From contig CP148031.1 of NCBI GenBank assembly GCA_040500365.1, positions 2,418,001-2,482,000 of the forward strand: a stretch of DNA of 64,000 nucleotides, in the 5' to 3' direction. Below are positions 52,342 to 60,984 of this stretch, in pieces. The DNA comes from Dehalobacter alkaniphilus. Its GTDB lineage: Bacteria; Bacillota; Desulfitobacteriia; Desulfitobacteriales; Syntrophobotulaceae. How positions within the stretch are numbered: position 1 is the stretch's first letter; every line of letters starts with the position of its first letter. Position numbers and translations under genes: made by a program. The notes beneath the pieces are model-generated. The model saw nothing but the letters and a program-made list of their open reading frames with translations, was not told where the DNA came from and did not search any database.

Positions 52342-53610
52342 ATGAGCAAAGAAATCAACCTTGTTCAAACTTCATTAACATTACCTTTGCCTAAAAATAC
52401 CTGGCTGGAAAAGATCAAAGACACGCTGAAATATCTGGGTCCGGCCTTCATCGTGAGTGTCGCCTATATTGACCCCGGCAACTTTGCCACCAACATCAGC
52501 GCAGGTTCCAATTTCAATTACAATCTTGTTTGGGTTGTCTTATGGAGCAACCTGATGGCGATTTTCCTGCAAACACTGTCGGCGAAGCTCGGCATTGTCA
52601 CCGGTGTTGATCTGGCTACGCAGTGCGGGCGTGTTTTCTCCAGACCGGTAAATTTTTCACTTTGGATCATCATGCTATTTGCCGTCATCGCAACGTATAT
52701 GGCAGAGTTCCTGGGCTCGACGCTTGGCCTGTACCTACTTTTCGGCATACCGCTCGTGACAGCAGGCCTGATAACCGTATGTCTGACCTTCGTCATTGTT
52801 TATTTGCGGCGTTTCGGCCAGCATATGGTTGAGAGAATTATCATCAGTCTGGTGGCTGTCATCGGGGCCTCGTATTGTCTCGAGCTGTTCCTGGCTGACC
52901 CGGATTGGTCCGCGGTCGCTTTGCACACCTTGGTTCCTAGCCTAGGTCCGGAAAGCATTCTGGTGGCCGTCGGCATGTTGGGCGCGACCGTTATGCCTCA
53001 CGTCATTTATCTCCATTCGGACTTGATGAAAGCAAGACGTACCTCCGATGATTTGGCCGAAGCAAAAAAGCATTTCCGAATGGAATGCTTGGATATCGCC
53101 TTTGCCATGAACATCGCGTTTCTCGTCAACGCTGCAATGGTTATTATCGCTGCAGCCGTTTTTTTTAACCAGGGCCCCGTCGACTCCATCGAACAGGCGC
53201 ACAAGTCCCTGACGCCGCTGCTTGGCAGTTTATCCAGCGGTGCTTTTGGTCTGGCGCTGCTTGCTTCAGGCCTTTCCTCATCCACCGTTGGCGCTATGGC
53301 CGGGGAATGCATGCTGAAGGGATTCATCGGTCTGGATATTCCGGTCAATATCCGGCGGGCAATCACCATGGTTCCGGCCATCATTCTCCTGTGGCTCGGC
53401 TTTAACCCGATGAAGATGCTGATTATGAGCCAGGTTACCTTAAGCTTTGCTCTGCCGGCAGCAATCATTCCGCTGCTTCTGATCACTAAACGCCGGGACA
53501 TTATGGGTGAAATGACAAACCGCAAAATCACTAATGCTGCCGGTGCTGTGATCGTAAGTCTTATTGTCTCGCTGAATGTTGTTCTGTTATATTTAACTTT
53601 TTCCGCTTAA
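52342..53610 (+). CDS. mntH: Nramp-family Mn2+/Fe2+ transporter MntH
   Basis: 422 residues, ~11 helices. Metal-site motifs AYIDPGNFATN (helix 1) and GATVMPHVIYLHS (helix 6) are intact. GGAGGATTATAAC precedes ATG. Imports Mn2+ (or Fe2+) with protons; control by the divergent MntR is inferred. Confidence 0.95.
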   Translation: MSKEINLVQTSLTLPLPKNTWLEKIKDTLKYLGPAFIVSVAYIDPGNFATNISAGSNFNYNLVWVVLWSNLMAIFLQTLSAKLGIVTGVDLATQCGRVFSRPVNFSLWIIMLFAVIATYMAEFLGSTLGLYLLFGIPLVTAGLITVCLTFVIVYLRRFGQHMVERIIISLVAVIGASYCLELFLADPDWSAVALHTLVPSLGPESILVAVGMLGATVMPHVIYLHSDLMKARRTSDDLAEAKKHFRMECLDIAFAMNIAFLVNAAMVIIAAAVFFNQGPVDSIEQAHKSLTPLLGSLSSGAFGLALLASGLSSSTVGAMAGECMLKGFIGLDIPVNIRRAITMVPAIILLWLGFNPMKMLIMSQVTLSFALPAAIIPLLLITKRRDIMGEMTNRKITNAAGAVIVSLIVSLNVVLLYLTFSA

Positions 53611-53624
53611 GTTAGAACTAAACA

Positions 53625-54824
53625 TCAGTTTTGAAGATGCCTTAACCCTTTCCGATAAAAGATAATCATGAACAGCGCAGCAATCAGAGCCATCACAGAG
53701 CCATAGTAAAATGGCACGCTGTAATTGACATGATCATAAAGCAAACCTGCTATGACACTGGCCGGAAGAAGCGTAATACCCACAAGGCTGTTATATATGC
53801 CCAGTCCTGTCCCCCGTTTGTCCTTATCAACCAAATCAGACACCAATGCCTTCTGTACGCCGTCAGTGGCTGCGCTGTAAAGTCCGTACAACGCAAAAAG
53901 CAATACCACTACGGTTCCGCTGTTTGTTCTACCAAATCCGAAATACAGGATTGAATACAGCAGATAGCCAAAAATAATCAGTCTTTCTCTGCCGATTTTA
54001 TCTGACAGCATGCCGGCCGGTACGGAGAAGAGCGCTGACACTGCGTAAAAGATCAGATAGATCATCGGAATCAAGGAGTCTTTGATCCCGATATCACTGG
54101 CTTTGACCAAAAGAAGCGCATCGGTTGAATTTCCCATCGTAAAGATAAAGATGATTCCAAGAAAGGCATAGTACTTTTTCGGGAAGTCCTTCAATGTAAT
54201 TTTTCCAAGCGGTTCCATCTTCTCCGATTTTGCTTCCTTCACAAAGCATATAATGTTTATCAGTCCCAGCAAGCCTGGGATGGCTGCTATAAGAAATACC
54301 AGCCGGTAATCATTTGGAAACAACAGCAGGATTCCTGCTGCCAGGAGCGGTCCAACGATTGCCCCGCTGTTATCCATCGCTTTATGAAAGCCAAAGTTTT
54401 TGCCTTTGCTGCCGTCTTCAGAGGCCGCGGCGATCAGGCTGTCTCTTGGCGCTGTACGGATACCTTTGCCAACCCGCTCGGTAAATCTGATAAGCAGAAC
54501 CTGCAGCGGCGAGGTTACCATCGAAAACATGGGTGAAAGAACTGCCGTGAAAGCATACCCTATGACCATGAATGGCTTATTCTTTCTGATCTTGTCACTC
54601 CACCAGCCGGATAACGCTTTAAGCACGGATGCCGTACTCTCCGCAATCCCTTCAATCAAAGAGAGCTCCGTTTTAGTTGCTCCCAAGGACATTAAAAATA
54701 ACGGCATTACAGAATAAATCATTTTCGTCGTCGTATCCGTTAAAAAGCTTGTCAGGCCTACAAAAAAGATGTTCTTCTCTATGCCTAAGATCTTCTTTTC
54801 CCGGATCTTATTGTTATTGCTCAT
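53625..54824 (-). CDS. MFS transporter
   Basis: 399 residues with ~12 helices. LSGWWSDKIRKNKPFMVIGY and GMLSDKIGRERLIIFGYLLY are the two MFS signature loops. RFTERVGKGIRTAPRDSLIA resembles a group annotated as permeases of unknown substrate. Converges with mntH; a spacer of 14 bases separates the ends. Confidence 0.88.
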   Translation of the reverse strand: MSNNNKIREKKILGIEKNIFFVGLTSFLTDTTTKMIYSVMPLFLMSLGATKTELSLIEGIAESTASVLKALSGWWSDKIRKNKPFMVIGYAFTAVLSPMFSMVTSPLQVLLIRFTERVGKGIRTAPRDSLIAAASEDGSKGKNFGFHKAMDNSGAIVGPLLAAGILLLFPNDYRLVFLIAAIPGLLGLINIICFVKEAKSEKMEPLGKITLKDFPKKYYAFLGIIFIFTMGNSTDALLLVKASDIGIKDSLIPMIYLIFYAVSALFSVPAGMLSDKIGRERLIIFGYLLYSILYFGFGRTNSGTVVVLLFALYGLYSAATDGVQKALVSDLVDKDKRGTGLGIYNSLVGITLLPASVIAGLLYDHVNYSVPFYYGSVMALIAALFMIIFYRKGLRHLQN

Positions 54825-55082
54825 TTTCTTTTCTCATTAAAAAGAGCGATCTCCATCGCCCCAGCTCCCTTTGTAACATCCCTTACGTCAATGCTAACAC
54901 ATTGTAATATCGGTTACAAGTAGGGATAACACATATCGCCGTTTCATCCCATTCCATATCCCAGTTCGCAAATCTTACGTGCTCAGCCAATCTTTGAATC
55001 CAAAACAGTATTCATAAATAACTTCATTCCTAACGGGAAATACTACGTAAGGTTAGGTTCAAAGTGGAAGGATGAAAGCAGT

Positions 55083-56681
55083 ATGTTCCGCTCCATTCAT
55101 TCTAAACTGCGTTTTTGGCAATTGGCAAATCATAACGGCACTGACGCCAATCATTCAGGGAATTCTCAATCTAACCTTTTCGACAATCTGAACAAAAACC
55201 TTACTGCTCTAAAAGGTGTGTTCGGAAATAGCTATGATCTTAATATGCGTGAATTTAACTTTGGTGATCAGGGACTTACACGTGGTGCGATCATCTTCTT
55301 ATCCGGGATGACGGATACAGCCATAATTAACGAAAGTATTATAAAACCATTGATGTACGACATCCGGTTAAGCTCCAGACAAGATACATCATTACTGAAT
55401 AATATGAGTATTATTCAGACAACGCTGCTTACAGTGGGAATGGTTCAAAAAGTTTCTACGATCAATGACGTCGTAGACGGCTGTTTGTCCGGAAAAACAA
55501 TTCTACTGATTGATGGCTCAAAAGAAGCTTTAGTCATTGGCACCGAAGGTTGGGAAACCCGTGGCGTGGACGAACCCAAAACAGAATCCGTTGTTCGGGG
55601 TCCGAGGGAAGGCTTTACCGAAAATTTGCTTACCAATACAACCCTGTTGCGTCGTAAAATAAAAAACCCTAATTTAACTCTGGAAACAATGAAAATAGGT
55701 GAACGAACCAAGACTATCGTTTGTGTTGCCTATTTAAAAGATCTCGTTAATCCACAGCTCATCAAAGAAATTCAACGGCGTCTTCAAAGAATTAAGACAG
55801 ATGCAATTCTGGAATCAGGGTATATCGAGCAGTTCATTGAGGATGCTCCTTTTTCTATTTTCTCCACAGTTGCTAACAGTGAAAAACCAGATCTTGTCGC
55901 AGCAAAAATCTTAGAAGGAAGGGCGGCCATTTTTGTTGACGGGACTCCCTTTGTGCTTAGCGTTCCAATGGTTTTTATTGAAAGTTTCCAAAGCGCTGAA
56001 GATTACTATTCCCGGCCTTATTTTGCAAGCGTGGTTAGACTCCTCAGGCTTTTAGCTTTTCTGATTAGCATTACGTCTCCGGCAATCTATGTTGCTTTAA
56101 CAACTTTTCACCAAGAATTGATTCCTACTTCCTTACTTTTTACCATGGCTGCATCCGAGGAGGGCGTTCCTTTTCCTGCAATGGCAGAAGCACTCATTAT
56201 GGGAACAACATTTGAAATTCTCAGGGAGGCCGGGGTTCGCTTGCCCCGTCCTATTGGTCAAGCGGTCAGCATTGTGGGGGCTTTGGTTATTGGCGAAGCT
56301 GCTGTAGGTGCCGGAATAATCGGAGAGCCTATGGTTATCGTGATAGCTTTGACAGCAATTTGTAGTTTTGTGGTTCCTTCCCAAACAGATTCCGGTAGTA
56401 TCTTACGATTAATTCTTGTTCTCCTAGCCGGGGCAATGGGAGGGTTTGGGATTGCACTTGGATTAATGGGGACATTTATTCACCTGGCTTCCTTAAGATC
56501 TTTTGGAACCCCCTATTTATCACCTTTCGCTCCTCTCAGTACGCAAGACTTGAAAGATACATTCATCAGGGTACCTGTTTGGGCAATGTTTACCCGCCCT
56601 AGAACGATAGGCTGGCATGACCCTGAACGCCAGGAGTTCAGATTAAAACCCAGCCATCCGTCAGAAGAAGACAAGAGTTAG
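55083..56681 (+). CDS. gerA: Spore germination receptor subunit A (GerA family)
   Basis: 532 residues. N-terminal soluble domain (to about 320), then membrane helices with RLLRLLAFLISITSPAIYVA, the conserved MAASEEGVPFPAMAEALIM and REAGVRLPRPIGQAVSIVGA motifs, and a short cytoplasmic tail. Part of the inner-membrane nutrient receptor of spores. GAAGGATGAAAGCAGT precedes ATG. First gene of a four-gene operon. Confidence 0.94.
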   Translation: MFRSIHSKLRFWQLANHNGTDANHSGNSQSNLFDNLNKNLTALKGVFGNSYDLNMREFNFGDQGLTRGAIIFLSGMTDTAIINESIIKPLMYDIRLSSRQDTSLLNNMSIIQTTLLTVGMVQKVSTINDVVDGCLSGKTILLIDGSKEALVIGTEGWETRGVDEPKTESVVRGPREGFTENLLTNTTLLRRKIKNPNLTLETMKIGERTKTIVCVAYLKDLVNPQLIKEIQRRLQRIKTDAILESGYIEQFIEDAPFSIFSTVANSEKPDLVAAKILEGRAAIFVDGTPFVLSVPMVFIESFQSAEDYYSRPYFASVVRLLRLLAFLISITSPAIYVALTTFHQELIPTSLLFTMAASEEGVPFPAMAEALIMGTTFEILREAGVRLPRPIGQAVSIVGALVIGEAAVGAGIIGEPMVIVIALTAICSFVVPSQTDSGSILRLILVLLAGAMGGFGIALGLMGTFIHLASLRSFGTPYLSPFAPLSTQDLKDTFIRVPVWAMFTRPRTIGWHDPERQEFRLKPSHPSEEDKS

Positions 56682-56717
56682 ACCGGCTTGAATAACGTTG
56701 AAAACAAGAGGCAATTG

Positions 56718-57899
56718 ATGAAAAATCGTATGGGTTCCATTATGAAAATCATAGTATGTTTCATGTTAATTTTGCCCCTAAGCGGTTGCTGGAGCCGCCA
56801 TGAGTTAAATTCTTTATCGTTCGTCGTAGGCGTAGGTTTAGATAAAGCCGAGAAGCCCGGAGAAATACAATTGACGACACAAGTTGTAAAACCGGGTGAA
56901 CTAAAATCTGCTTCTACTAAAAGTAAGAGCGGTGAGAGTGGGGAAAACGCTTACTGGAACATAAAGAAAACAGGATATGTTGCCTCTGAGATTATCAGAG
57001 ATTTTAGTCATGAATCCAGCCACAGGTTGTATTTCCCGCATAATCAGGTTCTGATGTTTGAGAGAAAGTTGGCTGAGGAAGGAATACAACCATATATAGA
57101 TGCGTTTATACGAGATAGTGAGACTCGTTTTAATGTTTTGCTCGTGGTCTCCGAAGACCAAGCAAGTGAGGTACTTGATGTTTCGCCTGAATTAGAGAAG
57201 TTGCCGGCAATTAACATTGCAAAATTAGTTGAAACTCAAAAGATAACGTCTGAATCGCCAACAGTTAGGTTAATCGATTTTATTCGTCGTTTAATGAGCA
57301 AGACCACAGCCCCCATCGCCCCTCTGATTAGAGTGACCGGCGACGGAAATAAAAAAACAGTGGAGGTCTTTGGAACAGCAGTTTTTAAGCATGATAAATT
57401 GGTTGGTGAACTGAATAAACGTGAAACGCGCGGACTGCTATGGGTTATTAACAAAGTAAAAGGCGGAATGATTGATGTAGCTGTCCCTAGCGGTGATGGT
57501 ACAGTGAGCTTAGAGATTACGCTTGCAAAAAGCAAAATGACACCTGTCATCAAAGATGACACGATTCTGATAAAGATAGATATCAAAGCGGAAGGGATCG
57601 TCAATAGCCAGAGTGGTTCAGAAAACATAACATCATCAATCACTGTTGCCTCTCTGGAAAAAGAACTATCCGCTGAAATCAGAAAGGAAATCATAGCTGC
57701 TTTAAAAACGGCCAAGGATCTCAATTCAGATGTATTTGGTTTTGGTGATTCAGTCTATTGGAAATACCCCTCCGAGTGGAAGAAACTGAAGATGAAATGG
57801 GACGAGGTCTTTCCGGACATTGAAGTAGCATTAAATATCGATACTAAGCTACGCAGTACAGGCAATATCAGCGCTCCTGCCGTACCTGCCAAGGAGTAA
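56718..57899 (+). CDS. gerC: Spore germination receptor subunit C (Ger(x)C lipoprotein)
   Basis: 393 residues from the ATG at 56718 (AGAGG upstream); a TTG at 56688 is the alternative. Lipoprotein signal with LSGCWSRHELN, the typical GerC start (Cys-Trp), and conserved segments such as ETRGLLWVINKVKGGMIDV. Anchored on the outer face of the inner spore membrane. The A-C-B gene order is common in Clostridia. Confidence 0.92.
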   Translation: MKNRMGSIMKIIVCFMLILPLSGCWSRHELNSLSFVVGVGLDKAEKPGEIQLTTQVVKPGELKSASTKSKSGESGENAYWNIKKTGYVASEIIRDFSHESSHRLYFPHNQVLMFERKLAEEGIQPYIDAFIRDSETRFNVLLVVSEDQASEVLDVSPELEKLPAINIAKLVETQKITSESPTVRLIDFIRRLMSKTTAPIAPLIRVTGDGNKKTVEVFGTAVFKHDKLVGELNKRETRGLLWVINKVKGGMIDVAVPSGDGTVSLEITLAKSKMTPVIKDDTILIKIDIKAEGIVNSQSGSENITSSITVASLEKELSAEIRKEIIAALKTAKDLNSDVFGFGDSVYWKYPSEWKKLKMKWDEVFPDIEVALNIDTKLRSTGNISAPAVPAKE

Positions 57900-57902
57900 T
57901 TC

Positions 57903-58985
57903 ATGAGGCTTGAAAAAGGAATCATATCAAGTTCACAGTTGATGTTTTTAGTCGCAGGATATGTCCAGGGTTCTGTTTTGGTGGTTGCATTTACGAATGT
58001 TATTACCAAGCAGTATACTTGGCTGGTTGTTTTATCTGGATTGGCTGCAAGCGTTCCCTTTGCCATGGCCTATGTTGCCTTAGCGAGAAAATTTCCCGGC
58101 AAGGATCTGATACAAATCAATCATATCATCTATGGTCCCTATTTAGGCAAACTACTTTCCGCCTCGTATATTTGGTTTTTTTGCTCTATTGCAGGCTTTA
58201 TGTTAACCTATGTCGGCGAAATCATAAAGAATTACATGATGCCGGAAACTCCTAAGTTTATCATATGTATTCTATTTGCTTTCATCTGCGCCTGGGCAGT
58301 CCGCAATGGAATAGAGATCCTCGCCCGGACCGGTGTTATATTTGTCATGGTCATCATAATTGTAATCCTAATAACTTTCGTTCTACTGCTGAAAGACATG
58401 GAACTAACCAATTTCCTACCGTTTTTTGATCTTCCCCGGAGGGATTTCATTCAGGGTACACATATCATGCTGACCCTTCCTTTTTGTGAAATCATGGTTT
58501 TCCTCATGCTATTCCCCTATGTGAACAAGGGAGTAGAAGCAAAAAAGTCTGTTATCCTAGGATTAATCATTGGGGGGGCCAGCATATTAATTGATACAGT
58601 TCGCAATACAGCTGTGCTGGGAATAACATCGACGATTATGGTTTCCCCTTCGATTGAATCAGTACGCCTGATAGACCTGGCAGAAATCATAACCAGGCTG
58701 GAAATGCTTGTTATTACTTTATTATTAATTGCAATGTTCATAAAAGTAACTGTTATGTATTATGGCACGGTATTAGGGATAGCCCGATTATTCAATTTAC
58801 GGTCCTATAGGCCACTGGTACTTCCGATCGGAAGTATCATTGTTAGTTTATGTATTCTGTCATTTGATTATTTGACACAAAACGTTGATTTTGGAGCTAG
58901 GTCAGGGCCTTTTTTCACCCTTACGTTTGAGTCTTTGCCTGTATTAACATTGCTTGTAGCAAAAATACGAAAATTACCAAAATAA
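57903..58985 (+). CDS. gerB: Spore germination receptor subunit B (GerB, APC-like permease)
   Basis: 360 residues, ten helices, endospore germination permease family. Opens RLEKGIISSSQLMFLVAGYV; contains GKDLIQINHIIYGPYLGKLL and FLPFFDLPRRDFIQGTHIML. It holds the nutrient-binding site in known receptors. Starts four bases after gerC. Confidence 0.94.
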   Translation: MRLEKGIISSSQLMFLVAGYVQGSVLVVAFTNVITKQYTWLVVLSGLAASVPFAMAYVALARKFPGKDLIQINHIIYGPYLGKLLSASYIWFFCSIAGFMLTYVGEIIKNYMMPETPKFIICILFAFICAWAVRNGIEILARTGVIFVMVIIIVILITFVLLLKDMELTNFLPFFDLPRRDFIQGTHIMLTLPFCEIMVFLMLFPYVNKGVEAKKSVILGLIIGGASILIDTVRNTAVLGITSTIMVSPSIESVRLIDLAEIITRLEMLVITLLLIAMFIKVTVMYYGTVLGIARLFNLRSYRPLVLPIGSIIVSLCILSFDYLTQNVDFGARSGPFFTLTFESLPVLTLLVAKIRKLPK

Positions 58986-59002
58986 CAGAAAAGGAAACGG
59001 CC

Positions 59003-59218
59003 ATGATTTTTTTATTAACGATAACTTTCGTCGCCATAGGATTATTTGAAGTCCCTGCTCTTGTCAGAAACAAGCACTGGCGGGAACTTACCGTCTTTTC
59101 GGTCCTTTTTGTGTCAGCGTTTATACTGGCTCTATTACAAGCAGCAGATGTCAAAATACCCAGTCCAGTCAAAGGCGTGGAATATTTGATTAAGGATATA
59201 TTAAAAATTAGTTATTGA
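59003..59218 (+). CDS. Small two-TM protein of the ger operon, candidate receptor D subunit
   Basis: 71 residues, 17 bases after gerB with AAAAGGAAACGGCC upstream. Two hydrophobic segments (FLLTITFVAIGLFEVPALV, LTVFSVLFVSAFILALLQAA) joined by a short basic loop, then a polar tail. Some Bacillus germinant receptors have a D subunit of just this size and topology; the assignment is based on size, topology and position. Confidence 0.6.
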   Translation: MIFLLTITFVAIGLFEVPALVRNKHWRELTVFSVLFVSAFILALLQAADVKIPSPVKGVEYLIKDILKISY

Positions 59219-59301
59219 TAAAAATTCCGCTGATTTTTTCTTTAAAAATACCAAAGAACCAAAAAAAAACTACCAAAACTTGCTATATTTAAAATATTCC
59301 T

Positions 59302-59330
59302 TTGACATATACTTTCATTCCAGTTATACT
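59302..59330 (+). promoter_or_regulatory. Strong promoter of the zinc-ribbon gene
   Basis: TTGACA (59302-59307), 17 bases, TATACT (59325-59330). About 105 bases of leader follow, with a GGGAAG/CTTCCC hairpin near 59389-59409. Confidence 0.7.
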
Positions 59331-59441
59331 AAAGCAGCTCGTTCATTTTGTGGATTTACTAATAACCTCTCCATTGCCTAAAGCTCTGGGAAGCTATGAA
59401 TTCTTCCCATAAAGCGGGTAATATATTTTGGAGGTTTTTTT

Positions 59442-59744
59442 ATGTTTGAAGACAAGGTTTTAACCTGTAAGGACTGTGGAAATGAGTTTTCCTTCTCCGT
59501 TTCCGAACAAGAATTCTACGCAGAAAAGGGATTTACCAATGAACCTGGCAGATGTCCGGAATGCCGCTCTGCGAGAAAGGCACAGGGTAGATCCAACAAC
59601 CAATATGGTCGTCCGCAACGAGAAATGTTCCCGGCCGTCTGTGCTACTTGTGGAAAAGAAACTCAAGTCCCTTTCCAACCCTCAGGTGACAAACCGGTTT
59701 ATTGTCGTGATTGTTATCAACCACGCACACGAAATAATTGGTAA
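59442..59744 (+). CDS. Zinc-ribbon domain protein
   Basis: 100 residues. Two zinc knuckle pairs: LTCKDCGNEF with RCPECRSAR, and AVCATCGKET with VYCRDC, matching the family often annotated as probable zinc-ribbon protein (zinc-ribbon_4 / CxxC type). Expressed from a strong promoter with TTTTGGAGG before ATG. Role unknown; it may bind nucleic acid. Confidence 0.85.
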   Translation: MFEDKVLTCKDCGNEFSFSVSEQEFYAEKGFTNEPGRCPECRSARKAQGRSNNQYGRPQREMFPAVCATCGKETQVPFQPSGDKPVYCRDCYQPRTRNNW

Positions 59745-59756
59745 GTATTTGAAAGA

Positions 59757-59792
59757 AGCCTTCCTAGTACACACACTAGGGAGGCTTTTTTA
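59757..59792 (+). terminator. Terminator of the zinc-ribbon gene
   Basis: GCCTTCCTAGT / ACTAGGGAGGC stem (one mismatch), followed by TTTTTTA. Confidence 0.8.
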
Positions 59793-59888
59793 TTTCAGGT
59801 CTTCTTAGTCCATAAGCAGCTCATAAGGATATTTTTGAACGTATAATTTTTTCAACCTTTTACGATTTTATAAAAAACGTTTATGGAT

Positions 59889-59925
59889 ATTAATAAGCTT
59901 TATTTTACAAATGAAGCTTATTAAT
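59889..59925. repeat. Perfect 12-bp inverted repeat upstream of the carD promoter
   Basis: ATTAATAAGCTT (59889-59900) / AAGCTTATTAAT (59914-59925), 13-base spacer. No T-run. Lies about 30 bases upstream of the -35; could be a regulator site. Confidence 0.55.
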
Positions 59926-59956
59926 TTATTAACCATTAATTCATTGATAATAATCA

Positions 59957-59985
59957 TTGACATACATTTTTATAAATGATAAAAT
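59957..59985 (+). promoter_or_regulatory. Promoter of the CarD-family operon
   Basis: TTGACA (59957-59962), 17 bases, TAAAAT (59980-59985). The early transcript contains a hairpin ATATCAT / ATGATAT (60000-60018). Apart from these sites, 59793-60052 has no gene. Confidence 0.65.
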
Positions 59986-60052
59986 AATTGATTTGCTATA
60001 TATCATTTTTTATGATATGCTTAATGAGCTACTGACTCAGGGAGGTGAATAT

Positions 60053-60571
60053 ATGTTCCAAGTTGGTGATCAGATTGTCTATCCTATGCATGGAGTCGGA
60101 ACTATTGAAGCTATTGAAGAAAAAGAAATCTTGGGGAAAAAAAGAATTTACTATATTGTCAACGTACCCCAAACCAGGATGCAAATGATGATTCCCCAGG
60201 ATAAAGCTGAAAGCTTTGGCATCCGGAAGCTGGTTGAATCCTCTATCTTTGAAGAGATTCTGGAAAATTTTAATGAGGGAATTACTGATCCCCTGCTTTA
60301 TAAAAACCAGAAATACTGCACTGATTTAAATACGAAAAAGATGAGAAGCGGCGATATTTTCAAAGGGACAGAAATAATCCGTGATTTAACGCGAAAAAAC
60401 CTCCTTGGTAAATTGGGAAAAGAAGATTCCAAAATGTTGGAGGGTGCCCGTAATATATTTATCAGTGAACTGATGCAAGTAAGATGTATGACTAAAGAGA
60501 CAGCAACAGATTTATTAGATTCAGTGTTAGCAGCCAACGTTTTAGATGTAGAATTTCAGGAGGTAAAATAA
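60053..60571 (+). CDS. CarD/CdnL-family transcription regulator
   Basis: 172 residues from the ATG at 60053 (GGGAGGTGAATAT upstream; an earlier frame start at 59957 is inside the promoter). N-terminal CarD_TRCF domain: FQVGDQIVYPMHGVGTIEAI, GKKRIYYIVNVPQTRMQMMI. Helical C-terminal domain with EDSKMLEGARNIFISELMQV. Members bind RNA polymerase beta and stabilise open promoter complexes. Confidence 0.9.
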   Translation: MFQVGDQIVYPMHGVGTIEAIEEKEILGKKRIYYIVNVPQTRMQMMIPQDKAESFGIRKLVESSIFEEILENFNEGITDPLLYKNQKYCTDLNTKKMRSGDIFKGTEIIRDLTRKNLLGKLGKEDSKMLEGARNIFISELMQVRCMTKETATDLLDSVLAANVLDVEFQEVK

Positions 60572-60572
60572 T

Positions 60573-60737
60573 TTGAAACCATATACTTGGTATGATTTTA
60601 GTTATTTATCGAAAAAACAAAAACTTCAGTTTCTGATCGACATAAAACCATCAGCAGAAAAAAATGGCAGATTTGATCTAATCTTATACAACAAATACGC
60701 AGAGCAGTTTGGTTTAGACAAGACCAAAGAAGCTTAA
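60573..60737 (+). CDS. Small protein downstream of the CarD gene, unknown
   Basis: 54 residues from TTG at 60573, two bases after the CarD stop. AGGAGGT (60558-60564) is eight bases upstream, an optimal site that lies within the end of the CarD gene. Translation: KPYTWYDFSYLSKKQKLQFL, IDIKPSAEKNGRFDLILYNK, YAEQFGLDKTKEA. Soluble, mixed charge, aromatic-rich N terminus. No family recognised. Confidence 0.6.
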   Translation: MKPYTWYDFSYLSKKQKLQFLIDIKPSAEKNGRFDLILYNKYAEQFGLDKTKEA

Positions 60738-60847
60738 GAAACCTTGATTCTACTTTTATTCGAAAGAGGTAACTTTGAAAATTCTGCTGGCATATCCGTT
60801 TTTGAGGTTCCTCATGTGATGGCAAGGAAAAAGCCACCCCTTTCGAG

Positions 60848-60964
60848 ATGACCTTCGTTATCTTTGTCGTAAACAATAAGAGGCGGATGGTATTGGGTCT
60901 GTCATACCGCCGTCGTGATATTGTACAAGAAGATTGTCAAAATCTTCAAAACTCAGCAGAGTAG
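60848..60964 (+). CDS. Doubtful short ORF ending in a terminator
   Basis: Frame MTFVIFVVNNKRRMVLGLSY, RRRDIVQEDCQNLQNSAE with its stop inside a terminator stem. No ribosome binding site; upstream codons are open back to 60809. It may be a remnant 3' end. Nothing else recognisable between 60738 and 60955. Confidence 0.2.
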   Translation: MTFVIFVVNNKRRMVLGLSYRRRDIVQEDCQNLQNSAE

Positions 60965-60984
60965 AGTTCCTACTCTGCTTTTAT
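60956..60984 (+). terminator. Terminator at the end of the CarD transcript
   Basis: GCAGAGTA (60956-60963) / TACTCTGC (60971-60978), 7-base loop, then TTTTATAAT. Confidence 0.7.
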
